Assembly: GCA_011391085.1 (NCBI GenBank)
Contig: JAABRD010000013.1
Location: 1-64,000 of the forward strand
Direction of reading: 5' to 3'
Source of the DNA: Thiotrichaceae bacterium
GTDB lineage: Bacteria; Pseudomonadota; Gammaproteobacteria; Beggiatoales; Beggiatoaceae
DNA: 64,000 nucleotides
The stretch's first letter is position 1; the number at the start of each line of letters is the position of its first letter. The notes beneath the pieces were generated by a model. That model worked only from the letters and a program-made list of their open reading frames with translations, was not told the origin of the DNA and did not search any database. Below, in pieces: positions 26,012 to 34,426 of this stretch. The position numbers were made by a program, and so were the translations under genes.

Positions 26012-27733
26012 CTACCTTAACTTAAAGGCATTTTTTCTTACCATTTCCACCGGTTGCTTCAACTCCTCCGGGTACTCCCCATGACGAATAGAATGATGTT
26101 GAGTCGTTATCTCAATTTCCCATAAGGGCAACACCGCTTGTTGATAAGGCGTAAACATCACTTCTTTATTTACCGCATACACTTTGTTAGGACTGGGAAC
26201 AAATAGCATATAGGCATTGTCATACGCATGTCGCATAATGTGATAGACAATCTCATTGTAACCAGGTTCATCAGTCCCCGTTTGAAAGAGTTCCTCAAGA
26301 TAACTATCCATCACATCATCTTTGGGGATGCTACTCCAGTGCATAGAAGTGTCCCAATAGTTGATGGTACGATAGACTAAGAAATTTGACCAAGGGTGGT
26401 AAGAAAACCAGTCATCATTGCCCCATATCAGTAAGTCCCAGTGGTTCGTATTCTTGCCCGTGGCAGTAGTAAAGAGTTGGGCAAAAATGTCCTTTTCGCT
26501 GGGCAACACTTCCAATTCTAAAGTGACGCCGACTTTACTCAGTTGGTCTTCGATGCCGCGCCAGAGAAACATAAAATTGTCTTGAGTTAAGACTTTTAAA
26601 TGAAGTCCGTTGAGAAGAGTGGTTAAATGAGTTTGATTGACTGGTAAGTAAGGGTCACTGACTTCTGAATAAGGTTTCAGTTTTTCCAAGGTCGCTTTGA
26701 CTCCGGTCATGTTGGGGGCGGTGCCGGTGGGTGACAATTGTCCTTCGTTTTGAAACACGAAGTGGAGAAGATTCGCTTGATGAATAGCTTGATTGAGGGC
26801 AATGCGGGTCTCTTTTTTCAACAGTTTAGGATGACCATTGTGTAGATTGAAATGAATCATATAACTCTTGTTGGAGGGAGAGATAACCAATTTGGCATAC
26901 GGTGATAATATCGTTTCTACTTTGTATTCAAATGCAATTGATACAATGTCTAGTTTGCCCTCTGCATGGAGGACCAGGTCTTTAGCCAATTCAGGGTTTA
27001 ATTCAGTAAAAACCGTGACTCGTTCAATTTTGGGGTAGCGTTTGTCCCAGTAGCGGGGATTAGCGACCAGTTCAATTTTGGAGGTTTGTCGGTCCCCTTC
27101 CACATAACCTTCGGTCAAGATATAGGGACCCAAACCATAAGGACCTGGTTCGGCTAAATTGGGGCAAGTAGATTTGCCATTCCAACCTATTTTTTGCAGA
27201 TAGGCATCACTATAAAATTGAAGCCAAACGACATCATTGAGAAACATTCCATATTTTTGGGAGAGGTGAAAACGTACCGTGTAATCGTCGACCTTTTCAG
27301 CATGGTCAAAGACTTCACTGAGTTTGGTGAAGAGGTAGGGTTTGTAAGTAAAGTATTCCATATTGAGGAGAACGGCATTGGCATTGAAGGGGGTGCCGTC
27401 TTGAAAGAAAACACCTTGACGCAGTTTAAATTCGTAAGTGGTGTCGTCAATCTTTTTATAAGAGGTGGCCAAGTCATAATCCCAACCGCGTTCATTATTG
27501 GCAGGCCGAAAGAAGGCGCCGTTAATGGCGTGGGAGAGGTAAACGTGGGGCAGGCTGGGGAGATACACTTTGAGGTGGGAACCTTTGACCAGGGCCGGGG
27601 CGGCGCGGAGTTCGGCGTCGTCGGGGCGCAGGGTGAGGGGGTTATAAGTGAAGGGGGTCTCTTGGACACTGTGGCCAAGGAGAGGGATGCAGGAGAGGAG
27701 AAGGAGAAGAGTGAATGGGAATTTAGGTATCAT
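26012..27733 (-). CDS. Family 5 ABC transporter substrate-binding protein
   Basis: An OppA-class periplasmic binding protein. The start at 27733 gives a signal peptide (FPFTLLLLLSCIPLLGHS); the frame upstream lacks signal features. Family segments include YDLATSYKKIDDTTYEFKLR followed by GVFFQDGTPFNANAV and YGLGPYILTEGY. The length of 573 residues is in range. It differs clearly from the lipoprotein at 415-2208 and lacks a lipobox (LSC is present in the core but not followed by a typical site). No permease is adjacent; yejBE-like genes lie 5.6 kb away on the other strand. The ligand is unknown. Confidence 0.85.
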   Translation of the reverse strand: MIPKFPFTLLLLLSCIPLLGHSVQETPFTYNPLTLRPDDAELRAAPALVKGSHLKVYLPSLPHVYLSHAINGAFFRPANNERGWDYDLATSYKKIDDTTYEFKLRQGVFFQDGTPFNANAVLLNMEYFTYKPYLFTKLSEVFDHAEKVDDYTVRFHLSQKYGMFLNDVVWLQFYSDAYLQKIGWNGKSTCPNLAEPGPYGLGPYILTEGYVEGDRQTSKIELVANPRYWDKRYPKIERVTVFTELNPELAKDLVLHAEGKLDIVSIAFEYKVETILSPYAKLVISPSNKSYMIHFNLHNGHPKLLKKETRIALNQAIHQANLLHFVFQNEGQLSPTGTAPNMTGVKATLEKLKPYSEVSDPYLPVNQTHLTTLLNGLHLKVLTQDNFMFLWRGIEDQLSKVGVTLELEVLPSEKDIFAQLFTTATGKNTNHWDLLIWGNDDWFSYHPWSNFLVYRTINYWDTSMHWSSIPKDDVMDSYLEELFQTGTDEPGYNEIVYHIMRHAYDNAYMLFVPSPNKVYAVNKEVMFTPYQQAVLPLWEIEITTQHHSIRHGEYPEELKQPVEMVRKNAFKLR

Positions 27734-27760
27734 AGGGTTGAATGTGGTAATGTGGATGAT

Positions 27761-27789
27761 ATTTGACAACTTTTTGAAAGTTGTCAAAT
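27761..27789. repeat. ATTTGACAACTTT palindrome
   Basis: ATTTGACAACTTT and its complement AAAGTTGTCAAAT around a short loop; the same palindrome recurs at 28481-28509 between the next two genes. The two copies flank the nuclease-fold gene. Confidence 0.55.
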
Positions 27790-27810
27790 CTGTCAAAGGT
27801 CTTGAATATT

Positions 27811-28437
27811 CTAAGGTCTCGTGCCAATATGAAAATTGACAATTTGTTGCAAGACCCCTAGTATGTCTTCCACTTGGTTGATGTAATAACATTTGTCGTC
27901 AACGACGATGGTATCTTTCTCTAACTTGAGAAACTGCCAAACTTCTCCCGTGGTGACACACCCATAGATAGTTTCTACGGAATTGCCTTGCTGTTGGTTG
28001 AGAATTTTGGCACCCAACATTTGGGCAACACAATCAGACAAACCATATCTGATTGCGTCATCTTCCGCCTCCAGCAAACAAAAAATTGGAACTTCAAGGG
28101 TATACTTCTTCATGGGTTGCGCGGCAAGAATAAAATCACAATCGCCCTTCAGTTCGTGCTTCGGTTCGTCGAGGTGGTTCACATTCAGGTAGAAACCTGA
28201 ATAAATGGAAAATTGGCGATGATTGCGTTCGCGTATTTCAAATAGTATCGGGGACAAAATGCGTTCGGAACGTTCTTTTTCCGTTAGCAGATGTTCGCTA
28301 AGTCCAATGGCTAATGTTTGTTGAAGCCATGGACTGGGTACCACTTTTTCCACGGTTGCAAAAAGTGACTGAGTCTCTTCAGTCAGTTGAAATTTCTTTT
28401 TTAAATCCTGGAGGCTAAATTCTGTGTAAAAAGCCAT
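27811..28437 (-). CDS. PD-(D/E)XK nuclease-fold family protein
   Basis: A 208-residue cytosolic protein. It fits a family common in cyanobacteria and Beggiatoa-like genomes: an N-terminal FSLQDLKKKFQL segment, then LLTEKERSERILSPILFEIRER, a strand with GDCDFIL, and LLEAEDDAIRYGLSDCVAQM, then YGCVTTGEVWQFLKLE. Such proteins are predicted to have a restriction-endonuclease-like fold with D...ExK. Here the expected EAK reads EAE, so the catalytic Lys is replaced and the protein may be inactive as a nuclease. AGGAG precedes the ATG by nine bases. It is flanked by identical palindromes. Confidence 0.65.
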   Translation of the reverse strand: MAFYTEFSLQDLKKKFQLTEETQSLFATVEKVVPSPWLQQTLAIGLSEHLLTEKERSERILSPILFEIRERNHRQFSIYSGFYLNVNHLDEPKHELKGDCDFILAAQPMKKYTLEVPIFCLLEAEDDAIRYGLSDCVAQMLGAKILNQQQGNSVETIYGCVTTGEVWQFLKLEKDTIVVDDKCYYINQVEDILGVLQQIVNFHIGTRP

Positions 28438-28480
28438 GTTTGGTTCTCCTGAGTTTGCGCAAAAAGGGACTTGTTGAAAG

Positions 28481-28509
28481 ATTTGACAACTTTTGGAAAG
28501 TTGTCAAAT
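28481..28509. repeat. ATTTGACAACTTT palindrome, second copy
   Basis: Same sequence as at 27761-27789 with one base changed in the loop. It lies between the nuclease-fold gene and the NMT1-like gene. Confidence 0.55.
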
Positions 28510-28521
28510 CTCACCCACATT

Positions 28522-29658
28522 CTAATTTTCTATCTTTTCATTCTCCGCCCGAACCACCCCTACCGGACTTTCCAACCCTCTCTCTTTTAAAACCTGTCTA
28601 GCCAGGTCATCGCTTATCCCACCTTCACGTATCTTCGGTTCTGCCGCGGGCTTCTTGGGTAAGCTATTCAAAAAGAGAGTCGCTTCGTCTAGCATTTTTT
28701 GAACGCGGTCATTGACGATAAAATCAAATTGCAGGTTTATCTCACTGGCTTGGCCCGTCGTGGCTGTATGTTCCCCGTAAAGGGCTTCCCATAAGGCTTT
28801 TTCATCAATGTCAGTCACCTGTGATTTCACCATGTCGATGACTTCTTTCGCATGGGCTGGATCCGCTAGAAACAATTGGGCGTCTAGTTCAGCTTGTAGC
28901 CAGGCTTTCTGAATGTCAGGGCGTTGTTCTATCAAGTCGTTCAACATCACTAGCATACCTGCATCGAGGGTGTTGAAGTCTTTGCCGGTGGCGGCCCGTT
29001 TAGCCAGTCCCGCTTGGACGAGTTTGGAAGCGATGGGTTCCCAAACGGCAGCAGCGTCAAGTTTGCCGGTTCTCAAGTTTGCCGTAATCACTTCGATATT
29101 CTGATTCAAATATTCCTTGGGTTTCACTCCCGTCTCGCTGAGTATGAAACGTACAAAGAGGTCTGTACATGTGCCATGAGAAGCCGCGATAGTTTTGCCT
29201 TCTAACCATTGGACCGCGTCTTTACCTGTCGCAAAGGTAGGCGCCTCATTTTGCACTAGCAGCGTATTGCAGATTTGTTGCGAGGTACTGGTCACCGCGA
29301 TAATTCGGATGTCAACACCACCGCGTGGTTTGAGGTAGCGAAACGTCGCCTCAATGCCCGGCATATCACCAACATAGCCCAAATGTGGTTTTCCCTCCAT
29401 CATGTTTTTGACAATCACGCTACCTTGCATAGACGGTTGAAATTCGACAGTGGAACCAGCGGGTAGGTATTTCTTCCAGAATTGTTTGTGGTGGTTGACG
29501 ACGGCTGACCAGGCGCCAGTGTAGTAGGGTTGATAGCCGACTATCAAGTTAATCGGTTCTCCAGGTTTCCCAAATTCTACGCGGGCAAAGCCAGGAGGAC
29601 TGATGGCTAAAGTCAACAGTACCGCAGTTGACAAATATTTGGTGACAATGTTAAACAT
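28522..29658 (-). CDS. NMT1/SsuA-type ABC transporter substrate-binding protein
   Basis: A periplasmic binding protein of the nitrate/sulfonate/taurine/thiamine-precursor class. It has a signal peptide (LSTAVLLTLAISPPGFA) and type II binding-protein segments: INLIVGYQPYYTGAWSAVV, VGDMPGIEATFRY, LEGKTIAASHGTCTDLFVRFIL and TGKLDAAAVWEPIASKL. The length is 378 residues. GGGGAA precedes the start. The gene begins five bases after the receiver/kinase gene on the same strand, with no transporter genes nearby, so it may serve as a sensory partner of that kinase (inference). The C-terminal 50 residues are a charged, possibly coiled extension. Confidence 0.85.
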   Translation of the reverse strand: MFNIVTKYLSTAVLLTLAISPPGFARVEFGKPGEPINLIVGYQPYYTGAWSAVVNHHKQFWKKYLPAGSTVEFQPSMQGSVIVKNMMEGKPHLGYVGDMPGIEATFRYLKPRGGVDIRIIAVTSTSQQICNTLLVQNEAPTFATGKDAVQWLEGKTIAASHGTCTDLFVRFILSETGVKPKEYLNQNIEVITANLRTGKLDAAAVWEPIASKLVQAGLAKRAATGKDFNTLDAGMLVMLNDLIEQRPDIQKAWLQAELDAQLFLADPAHAKEVIDMVKSQVTDIDEKALWEALYGEHTATTGQASEINLQFDFIVNDRVQKMLDEATLFLNSLPKKPAAEPKIREGGISDDLARQVLKERGLESPVGVVRAENEKIEN

Positions 29659-29663
29659 GAGTT

Positions 29664-30883
29664 CTATTCCCCAATGGATTTTTTATGAAGAGGTAATTTT
29701 ACCCAAAAAGTGGAGCCTTGGTCAACTTCGCTGAGTACCGTGATGGTGCCTTCCATCATTTCTACCAATTGCTTAGTAATGGCCAATCCCAAACCGGTGC
29801 CACCATATTTGCGAGTGGTGGAATCATCCGCCTGAGTAAACGGTTGAAAGACCTTACTGAGTTGTTCAGAAGTCATCCCAATACCGGTATCGCAGACGCG
29901 AAAACTGACCCATTCTCGGTGTTCATGGGTGATAGAAGCGATTTCTAAAGAGATGTTTCCGGTTTCGGTAAACTTAGCGGCATTGCTTAATAAGTTCAAT
30001 AAGATTTGCCGTAGTTTGGTCGAGTCAGCATACATTTCTTGGGAAACCTCAAAATGATAATGGAGTTGAAATGTATTGTTTTTTTTTCCAACAGCGGTTG
30101 CACGGTCTGAATAACCTCAGTGATGAGGGCGGACAAGTTGAACATTTCGTAAAATATACTCATTTTACCCGCTTCAATTTTCGACAGGTCTAGCAAATTG
30201 TTAATCAGTCCCAATAACTGCTTGCCTGCCGATTGAATTTTCCGCAAATCTGTGCTGAAATCGTTCTCTCCCAACTCCTCTGCATATTCTTGTAGCATTT
30301 CACTGTAGCCAATAATAGCATTCAACGGAGTACGCAATTCGTGACTCATACTGGCCAAGAAGCGACTTTTCGACAAGTTTGCCTCCTCGGCGACTTGTTT
30401 AGCTTCTTGTAATTGCTGATTGGCGTTGGAAAGTGCCTGAGTACGTTCCTCCACTTTACGTTCCAATTCTTGTTGATGTTGCCGTTCTTGTCGAATAAAA
30501 CGTAAATAGGAGTTAATTCTACTAATTAATTGAACGGTGTCAATTGGTTTAGTCAGATAGTCAGATGCCCCAATCGCAAACCCTTGTTGTTCAAATTCCT
30601 TAGATTTATAGGCGGCAGTCAAGAACACGATGGGAACATGTTGCATTTTTTTCCAGGAACGAATGGTTTGGGCGGTTTCAAAGCCGTCCATCGTTGGCAT
30701 TTGCACATCCAGGAGAATGAGGTCCACAGATTGTCTCATCACGATATTTAAGGCCAGGATGCCTGAATCTGCTTCAATCACCTGAACATTTTCAATGTAT
30801 TGTTCAATAAGACTATGCAAACTTAATAAGTTGTTTTTATTGTCATCAACAATTAATATATTAAGATGTTCTGAGTTTGACAT
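29664..30883 (-). CDS. Response regulator-histidine kinase hybrid, frameshifted in an A-tract
   Basis: Signal transduction protein of about 406 residues. From the start at 30883: a receiver domain ([20 protein letters not shown] with phospho-acceptor Asp, TKP), a coiled coil, HisKA with [18 protein letters not shown], and after a frameshift the ATPase domain ([24 protein letters not shown]). The frame is lost in a run of nine A residues on the coding strand (30079-30087). Ten A residues would read [17 protein letters not shown] and restore a normal kinase. The cause may be sequencing error, a real mutation or slippage-based phase variation. The next gene (NMT1-like binding protein) follows after five bases. 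Confidence 0.85.
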
Positions 30884-30989
30884 TTGATATAACCCCTGTT
30901 GTTATTACAATCACCGTGGTAGTATATTATTTATTTGTCTTTAATATCAAGACGTGGGCATTGAATGATATTGATAACCGTGTTAAATG

Positions 30990-31082
30990 GGTAGTGATGC
31001 ACAAGGTAGTGGTTTAAACTTGACAGGTCTCGCAGACCTGTCAGGTTTGGTGACAGTTACCACTACCTTGTGCATCACTATC
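30990..31082 (+). mobile_element. 93-bp GGTAGTGATGCAC element with 8-bp target duplication
   Basis: The ends GGTAGTGATGCACAAGGTAG and CTACCTTGTGCATCACTATC are inverted repeats with one terminal mismatch. GTTAAATG is directly repeated at 30982-30989 and 31083-31090. The interior is the ACCTGACAGGTCT hairpin. No coding capacity. Confidence 0.88.
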
Positions 31083-31124
31083 GTTAAATGATTATTTTGA
31101 TGGATTCACAATGGGGTTAAGAAA

Positions 31125-31295
31125 CTCACCTTACGCAAGAGATGCTAAGAAACTAAGTTTCTTAAAGAAACTTAGTTTCTGTGGTGCAGAACACCTTCGT
31201 GAAGAAACTAAGTTTCTGTGGTGCAGAACACCTTCGCGAAGAAACTAAGTTTCTTTAAGAAACTTAGTTTCTGTAGTGCCGTTGCGTAAGGTGAG
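31125..31295. mobile_element. 171-bp CTCACCTTACGCA element with 8-bp target duplication
   Basis: Ends CTCACCTTACGCAA and TTGCGTAAGGTGAG are perfect inverted repeats. TTAAGAAA is repeated at 31117-31124 and 31296-31303. The interior consists of alternating GAAACTAAGTTTC palindromes and two copies of GTGGTGCAGAACACCTTCG. Because TTAAGAAA resembles the internal motif, the duplication is slightly less certain. The rest of 31091-31594 shows a half AGGATTTACGCAACG end at 31407-31445 and the hairpin CAGCTTTCCTAAACC at 31461-31495, without a gene. Confidence 0.75.
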
Positions 31296-31594
31296 TTAAG
31301 AAACTTAGTTTCTTTGAAGAAACTTAGTTTTTAATGCAATCGTTTTGAAAAATGTGTTCAAAGATGGTATAGTAGATTCAAGTTAGTTTGATTAATGCTT
31401 CATTGATAGGATTTACGCAACGATTTTTATAACTCTATGATTTTACAGGAGTGCATCGTTCAGCTTTCCTAAACCTTCAAGGTTTAGAAAAGCTGGTTTG
31501 TGATTGACATCAATAAATTAATACAACACTCAAAAGACAATATATTAACAGACTTTCTTTTGAGAATGGTACAATTTTTCAAGAGACAATATAT

Positions 31595-32050
31595 ATGTGG
31601 GGAAATCGTAAAAGAAAAGTCACTCGGATTGATTCATTGATTGGTCAACATACCGAGATTCACGGCAATATTGCTTTCAGTGGCGGATTACATGTGGATG
31701 GTAAAGTCGAAGGCAATATTGTGGCCCCAACCGAATCAAGTTCCGTGTTAACTCTCAGTGAACAAGGCTACATTAAGGGCGAGATACGAGTGCCTAATGT
31801 GATTCTCAATGGTAAAGTCATTGGCAACGTTTATGCAGAGGAACATGTCGAACTTGCACTCAATGCACGTATCATTGGAAATGTCTATTATAATCTCATT
31901 GAGATGGCCATGGGGGCCGAAGTGAATGGCAGTTTAATTCATGCTTCCAATATGACTGAACAACCGGCCTTACCTATTGGGTATGAGAAAACCGGTGAAT
32001 CCAAAGTGTCCACCAAGGGTACTCGTGAGGAAGGGAAAGCGTCAGCGTAA
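31595..32050 (+). CDS. Bactofilin-family polymer-forming protein
   Basis: A 151-residue cytoskeletal protein of the bactofilin/CcmA family. The central 100 residues show the beta-helical repeat of the family: GGLHVDGKVEGNI, GYIKGEIRVPNVILNGKVIGNV, NARIIGNVYYNLIEMAMGAEVNG. The short charged N-terminus and disordered C-terminus flank this core as usual. Bactofilins polymerise without nucleotide and organise cell shape or envelope proteins. The next gene encodes an exported OmpA-like peptidoglycan-binding protein 70 bases downstream, which fits a cell-envelope role for the pair. Confidence 0.9.
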   Translation: MWGNRKRKVTRIDSLIGQHTEIHGNIAFSGGLHVDGKVEGNIVAPTESSSVLTLSEQGYIKGEIRVPNVILNGKVIGNVYAEEHVELALNARIIGNVYYNLIEMAMGAEVNGSLIHASNMTEQPALPIGYEKTGESKVSTKGTREEGKASA

Positions 32051-32123
32051 GTCAATAATCGTCGAAAAATCATCAGTCACATTTTATCTTCAACATCTGA
32101 ACATAACGAGGAGTCATTTCACT

Positions 32124-32687
32124 ATGAATATCAATGTTCGTCAACCGTGGTCAATTCTTATTGTCATCTGTGGGTGGTTGGGTTGGGCTACTCTCGTGCA
32201 GTCGCAAACCAACCCAGAAGACTATCCCCCTCCTCCTGTGGGCGTCCAATGGGGATGGCAGGGTGAAGTGTTATTTGATTATAACAGCGCCAAATTGATA
32301 GAACCATACAAACCGTTATTGTTGCGCATTGCCGAAACGCTGAAGCAATCTCCCAGTGTCAGTTTGCTGATTACGGGACGTGCGGACAACACTGGGAGTT
32401 TGGAACACAACCGTAGTTTGAGTCAGAAACGCATTGAAGCAGTCAAGAAGTTTCTGACCAAGAAAAAAATCGCCTCTTCCCGAATCTATACCCAAAATTT
32501 GGCCGAACAAAAACCCGTTTCCATTGATGCTTGTGCGCAAGACCGGCCCTATAACCGTCGTGTTGACTTAGCATTCTACCCCACCGGCAGTCCTCCACCG
32601 TTGACCAAGGTGACACACGGAGATACTCAACCTTTACCGGGGGAGTGTGAACAGATTAAAAGTGATTTGGACACGATGAAAAGGTAA
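32124..32687 (+). CDS. OmpA-family peptidoglycan-binding exported protein
   Basis: ATG 32124 is chosen: CGAGGAG lies ten bases upstream and a signal peptide follows (SILIVICGWLGWATLVQSQ). The 187-residue protein is one OmpA C-terminal domain: VLFDYNSAKL, then LLITGRADNTGSLEHNRSLS, then KRIEAVKKFL and NRRVDLAFYPTG. The usual GHTD reads GRAD, retaining the Asp that contacts peptidoglycan. A short Pro-rich and acidic tail follows. There is no beta-barrel, so it is a periplasmic domain. It is probably co-transcribed with the bactofilin gene. Confidence 0.85.
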   Translation: MNINVRQPWSILIVICGWLGWATLVQSQTNPEDYPPPPVGVQWGWQGEVLFDYNSAKLIEPYKPLLLRIAETLKQSPSVSLLITGRADNTGSLEHNRSLSQKRIEAVKKFLTKKKIASSRIYTQNLAEQKPVSIDACAQDRPYNRRVDLAFYPTGSPPPLTKVTHGDTQPLPGECEQIKSDLDTMKR

Positions 32688-32730
32688 GGAGTGGATAGTG
32701 GATAATGGATAGATGAAAATTATTAGTGCG

Positions 32731-32787
32731 GGACTAGAGGCTTCAGCCGGGAATCATACCCCTTCCACCGGCTAAAGCCTCTAGTCC
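32731..32787. repeat. TTTAGCCGG-type palindrome
   Basis: GGACTAGAGGCTTCAGCCGG pairs with CCGGCTAAAGCCTCTAGTCC around GAATCATACCCCTTCCA. The following element inserted in its right-hand arm: the 8-bp target duplication overlaps TAGTCC. Confidence 0.75.
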
Positions 32788-32789
32788 GG

Positions 32790-33322
32790 GGTAGTGTTGT
32801 ACAAGTAATGGTATAGCGGTTTTGGAGTACGAAATTCATTCCGTTGGAGTACGAAATTCATTCCGTTGGAGTACGAAATTCATTCCGTTGGAGTACGGAA
32901 TTAATTCCGTTGGAATACGAAATTCATTCCGTTGGAGTACGGAATTAATTCCGTTGGAGTACGGAATTAATTCCGTTGGAATACGAAATTCATTCCGTTG
33001 GAGTACGGAATTAATTCCGTTGGAGTACGGAATTAATTCCGTTGGAATACGAAATTCATTCCGTTGGAGTACGGAATTAATTCCGTTGGAGTACGGAATT
33101 AATTCCGTTGGAGTACGAAATTCATTCCGTTGGAGTACGAAATTCATTCCGTTGGAGTACGAAATTAATTCCGTTGGAGTACGGAATTAATTCCGTTGGA
33201 GTACGGAATTAATTCCGTTGGAGTACGAAATTAATTCCGTTGGAGTACGGAATTAATTCCGTTGGAGTACGGAATTAATTCCGCACTCCAAAACCCACAA
33301 CCATTACCTTTGCAACACTACC
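32790..33322. mobile_element. 533-bp GGTAGTGTTG element carrying about 21 tandem 22-bp palindromic units
   Basis: The ends GGTAGTGTTGTACAAGTAAT and ATTACCTTTGCAACACTACC match the short element at 25859-25994. TAGTCCGG is duplicated at 32782-32789 and 33323-33330. The inside (32822-33290) is an array of a 22-bp unit, TTGGAGTACGGAATTAATTC plus CG, with sequence variants such as GAAATTCATTCCG. Each unit contains a palindrome. Open frames on both strands through the array are a product of the repeats. Confidence 0.9.
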
Positions 33323-33370
33323 TAGTCCGGTATCCATTACCTCATTTTCCATTTTCCATTATAAATAAAC

Positions 33371-34426
33371 ATGTTACACTACATCCTCAAACGTCTCCTC
33401 CTCATGGTCCCCACCCTGTTTGGAGTCATGTTAATTACCTTTGTCGTGACCCAATTTGTTCCAGGGGGACCTGTAGAACAACTTATCAACCAATTGAAAC
33501 ACCATAATCAAATAGGTGGCGAAGCCTCTGGAGGACTCCAGGGACTCTACCGCGGTGCCACCGGTTTAGATGAAGAACGAGTCAAGGAACTCAAAGCCTT
33601 CTATGGTTTTGATAAACCTGCCTATGAACGCTTCTTCACCATGATTTGGCGTTACCTCACCCTAGATTTTGGTGACAGTTACTTCCATCACAAAACCGTG
33701 TTAGAACTCGTCATCTCCAAAATGCCGGTGTCCATTAGCTTAGGACTCTGGACCTTCTTTCTCACCTATTTAATCTGTATTCCACTAGGCATTGCCAAAG
33801 CCGTCCGAGATGGTACCGCTTTTGACGTGACCACCAGCACCGTGATTTTAATTGGCTATGCCATCCCAGGCTTTATCTTAGGACTCACCTTATTAGTCTT
33901 GTTCGGCGGTGGCAGTTTTTGGAACGTCTTCCCCCTCCGTGGTCTTGTCTCTGACGGTTGGGCCCAAATGCCATGGCCTTCGAAAATCTTGGATTACTTA
34001 TGGCACATGGTGTTGCCCATTACGTCTATGATGGTTGGCAGTCTAGCCGTGATGACCTTGCTAACGAAAAATAGTTTCATGGAAGAAATTCGCAAACAAT
34101 ACGTGTTGACCGCCCATGCCAAAGGACTGACTAGCCGTCGGGTCCTGTATAAACACGTCTTCCGCAATGCCGTAATTCCTTTAATAACAGGATTCCCAAG
34201 TGCCTTCATTGGTGCATTTTTTACCGGCGCCCTTCTCATTGAAACCATTTTTTCATTAGATGGTATGGGCTTACTTTCTTACGAATCTATTATGAAACGC
34301 GATTACCCCGTCGTGCTTGGCACGTTATATATGTTCACCTTGTTGGGCCTACTCGCTAAATTATTCACCGACCTTAGCTATGTCCTGATAGATCCACGCA
34401 TTCAATTTGAGTCAGTCGAACGATGA
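33371..34426 (+). CDS. yejB: YejB-type peptide/microcin C ABC transporter permease
   Basis: Inner-membrane permease of the dipeptide/oligopeptide class. Residues match YejB closely along the chain: RRLLLMVPTLFGV-like start, FVPGGPVEQLI, GFDKPAYERFF, LDFGDSYF, LPVSI-like PVSISLGLW, and the cytoplasmic coupling motif QYVLTAHAKGLTSRRVLYKH. It has 351 residues and about six membrane segments. The gene is the first of three: its stop overlaps the next ATG (ATGA). A YejF-type ATPase is not found downstream, so the transporter must borrow an ATPase encoded elsewhere. The substrate is presumably a peptide. Confidence 0.9.
   Translation: MLHYILKRLLLMVPTLFGVMLITFVVTQFVPGGPVEQLINQLKHHNQIGGEASGGLQGLYRGATGLDEERVKELKAFYGFDKPAYERFFTMIWRYLTLDFGDSYFHHKTVLELVISKMPVSISLGLWTFFLTYLICIPLGIAKAVRDGTAFDVTTSTVILIGYAIPGFILGLTLLVLFGGGSFWNVFPLRGLVSDGWAQMPWPSKILDYLWHMVLPITSMMVGSLAVMTLLTKNSFMEEIRKQYVLTAHAKGLTSRRVLYKHVFRNAVIPLITGFPSAFIGAFFTGALLIETIFSLDGMGLLSYESIMKRDYPVVLGTLYMFTLLGLLAKLFTDLSYVLIDPRIQFESVER

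Noticed and set aside
26012-27733. Calling this binding protein YejA, the partner of yejBE
   Set aside because: Its sequence does not show the YejA-specific blocks that I recall, and it is not in the yej operon. A general family 5 label is safer.
30130-30883. Treating the receiver half and the ATPase half of the kinase as two separate genes
   Set aside because: The halves overlap in different frames at a homopolymer and together form one standard kinase. The second half alone has no ribosome binding site.
32822-33190. Open frame of 122 codons and its antisense partner through the 22-bp array
   Set aside because: Both frames follow from the tandem repeat in a mobile element. They have no ribosome binding site and no protein-like variation.
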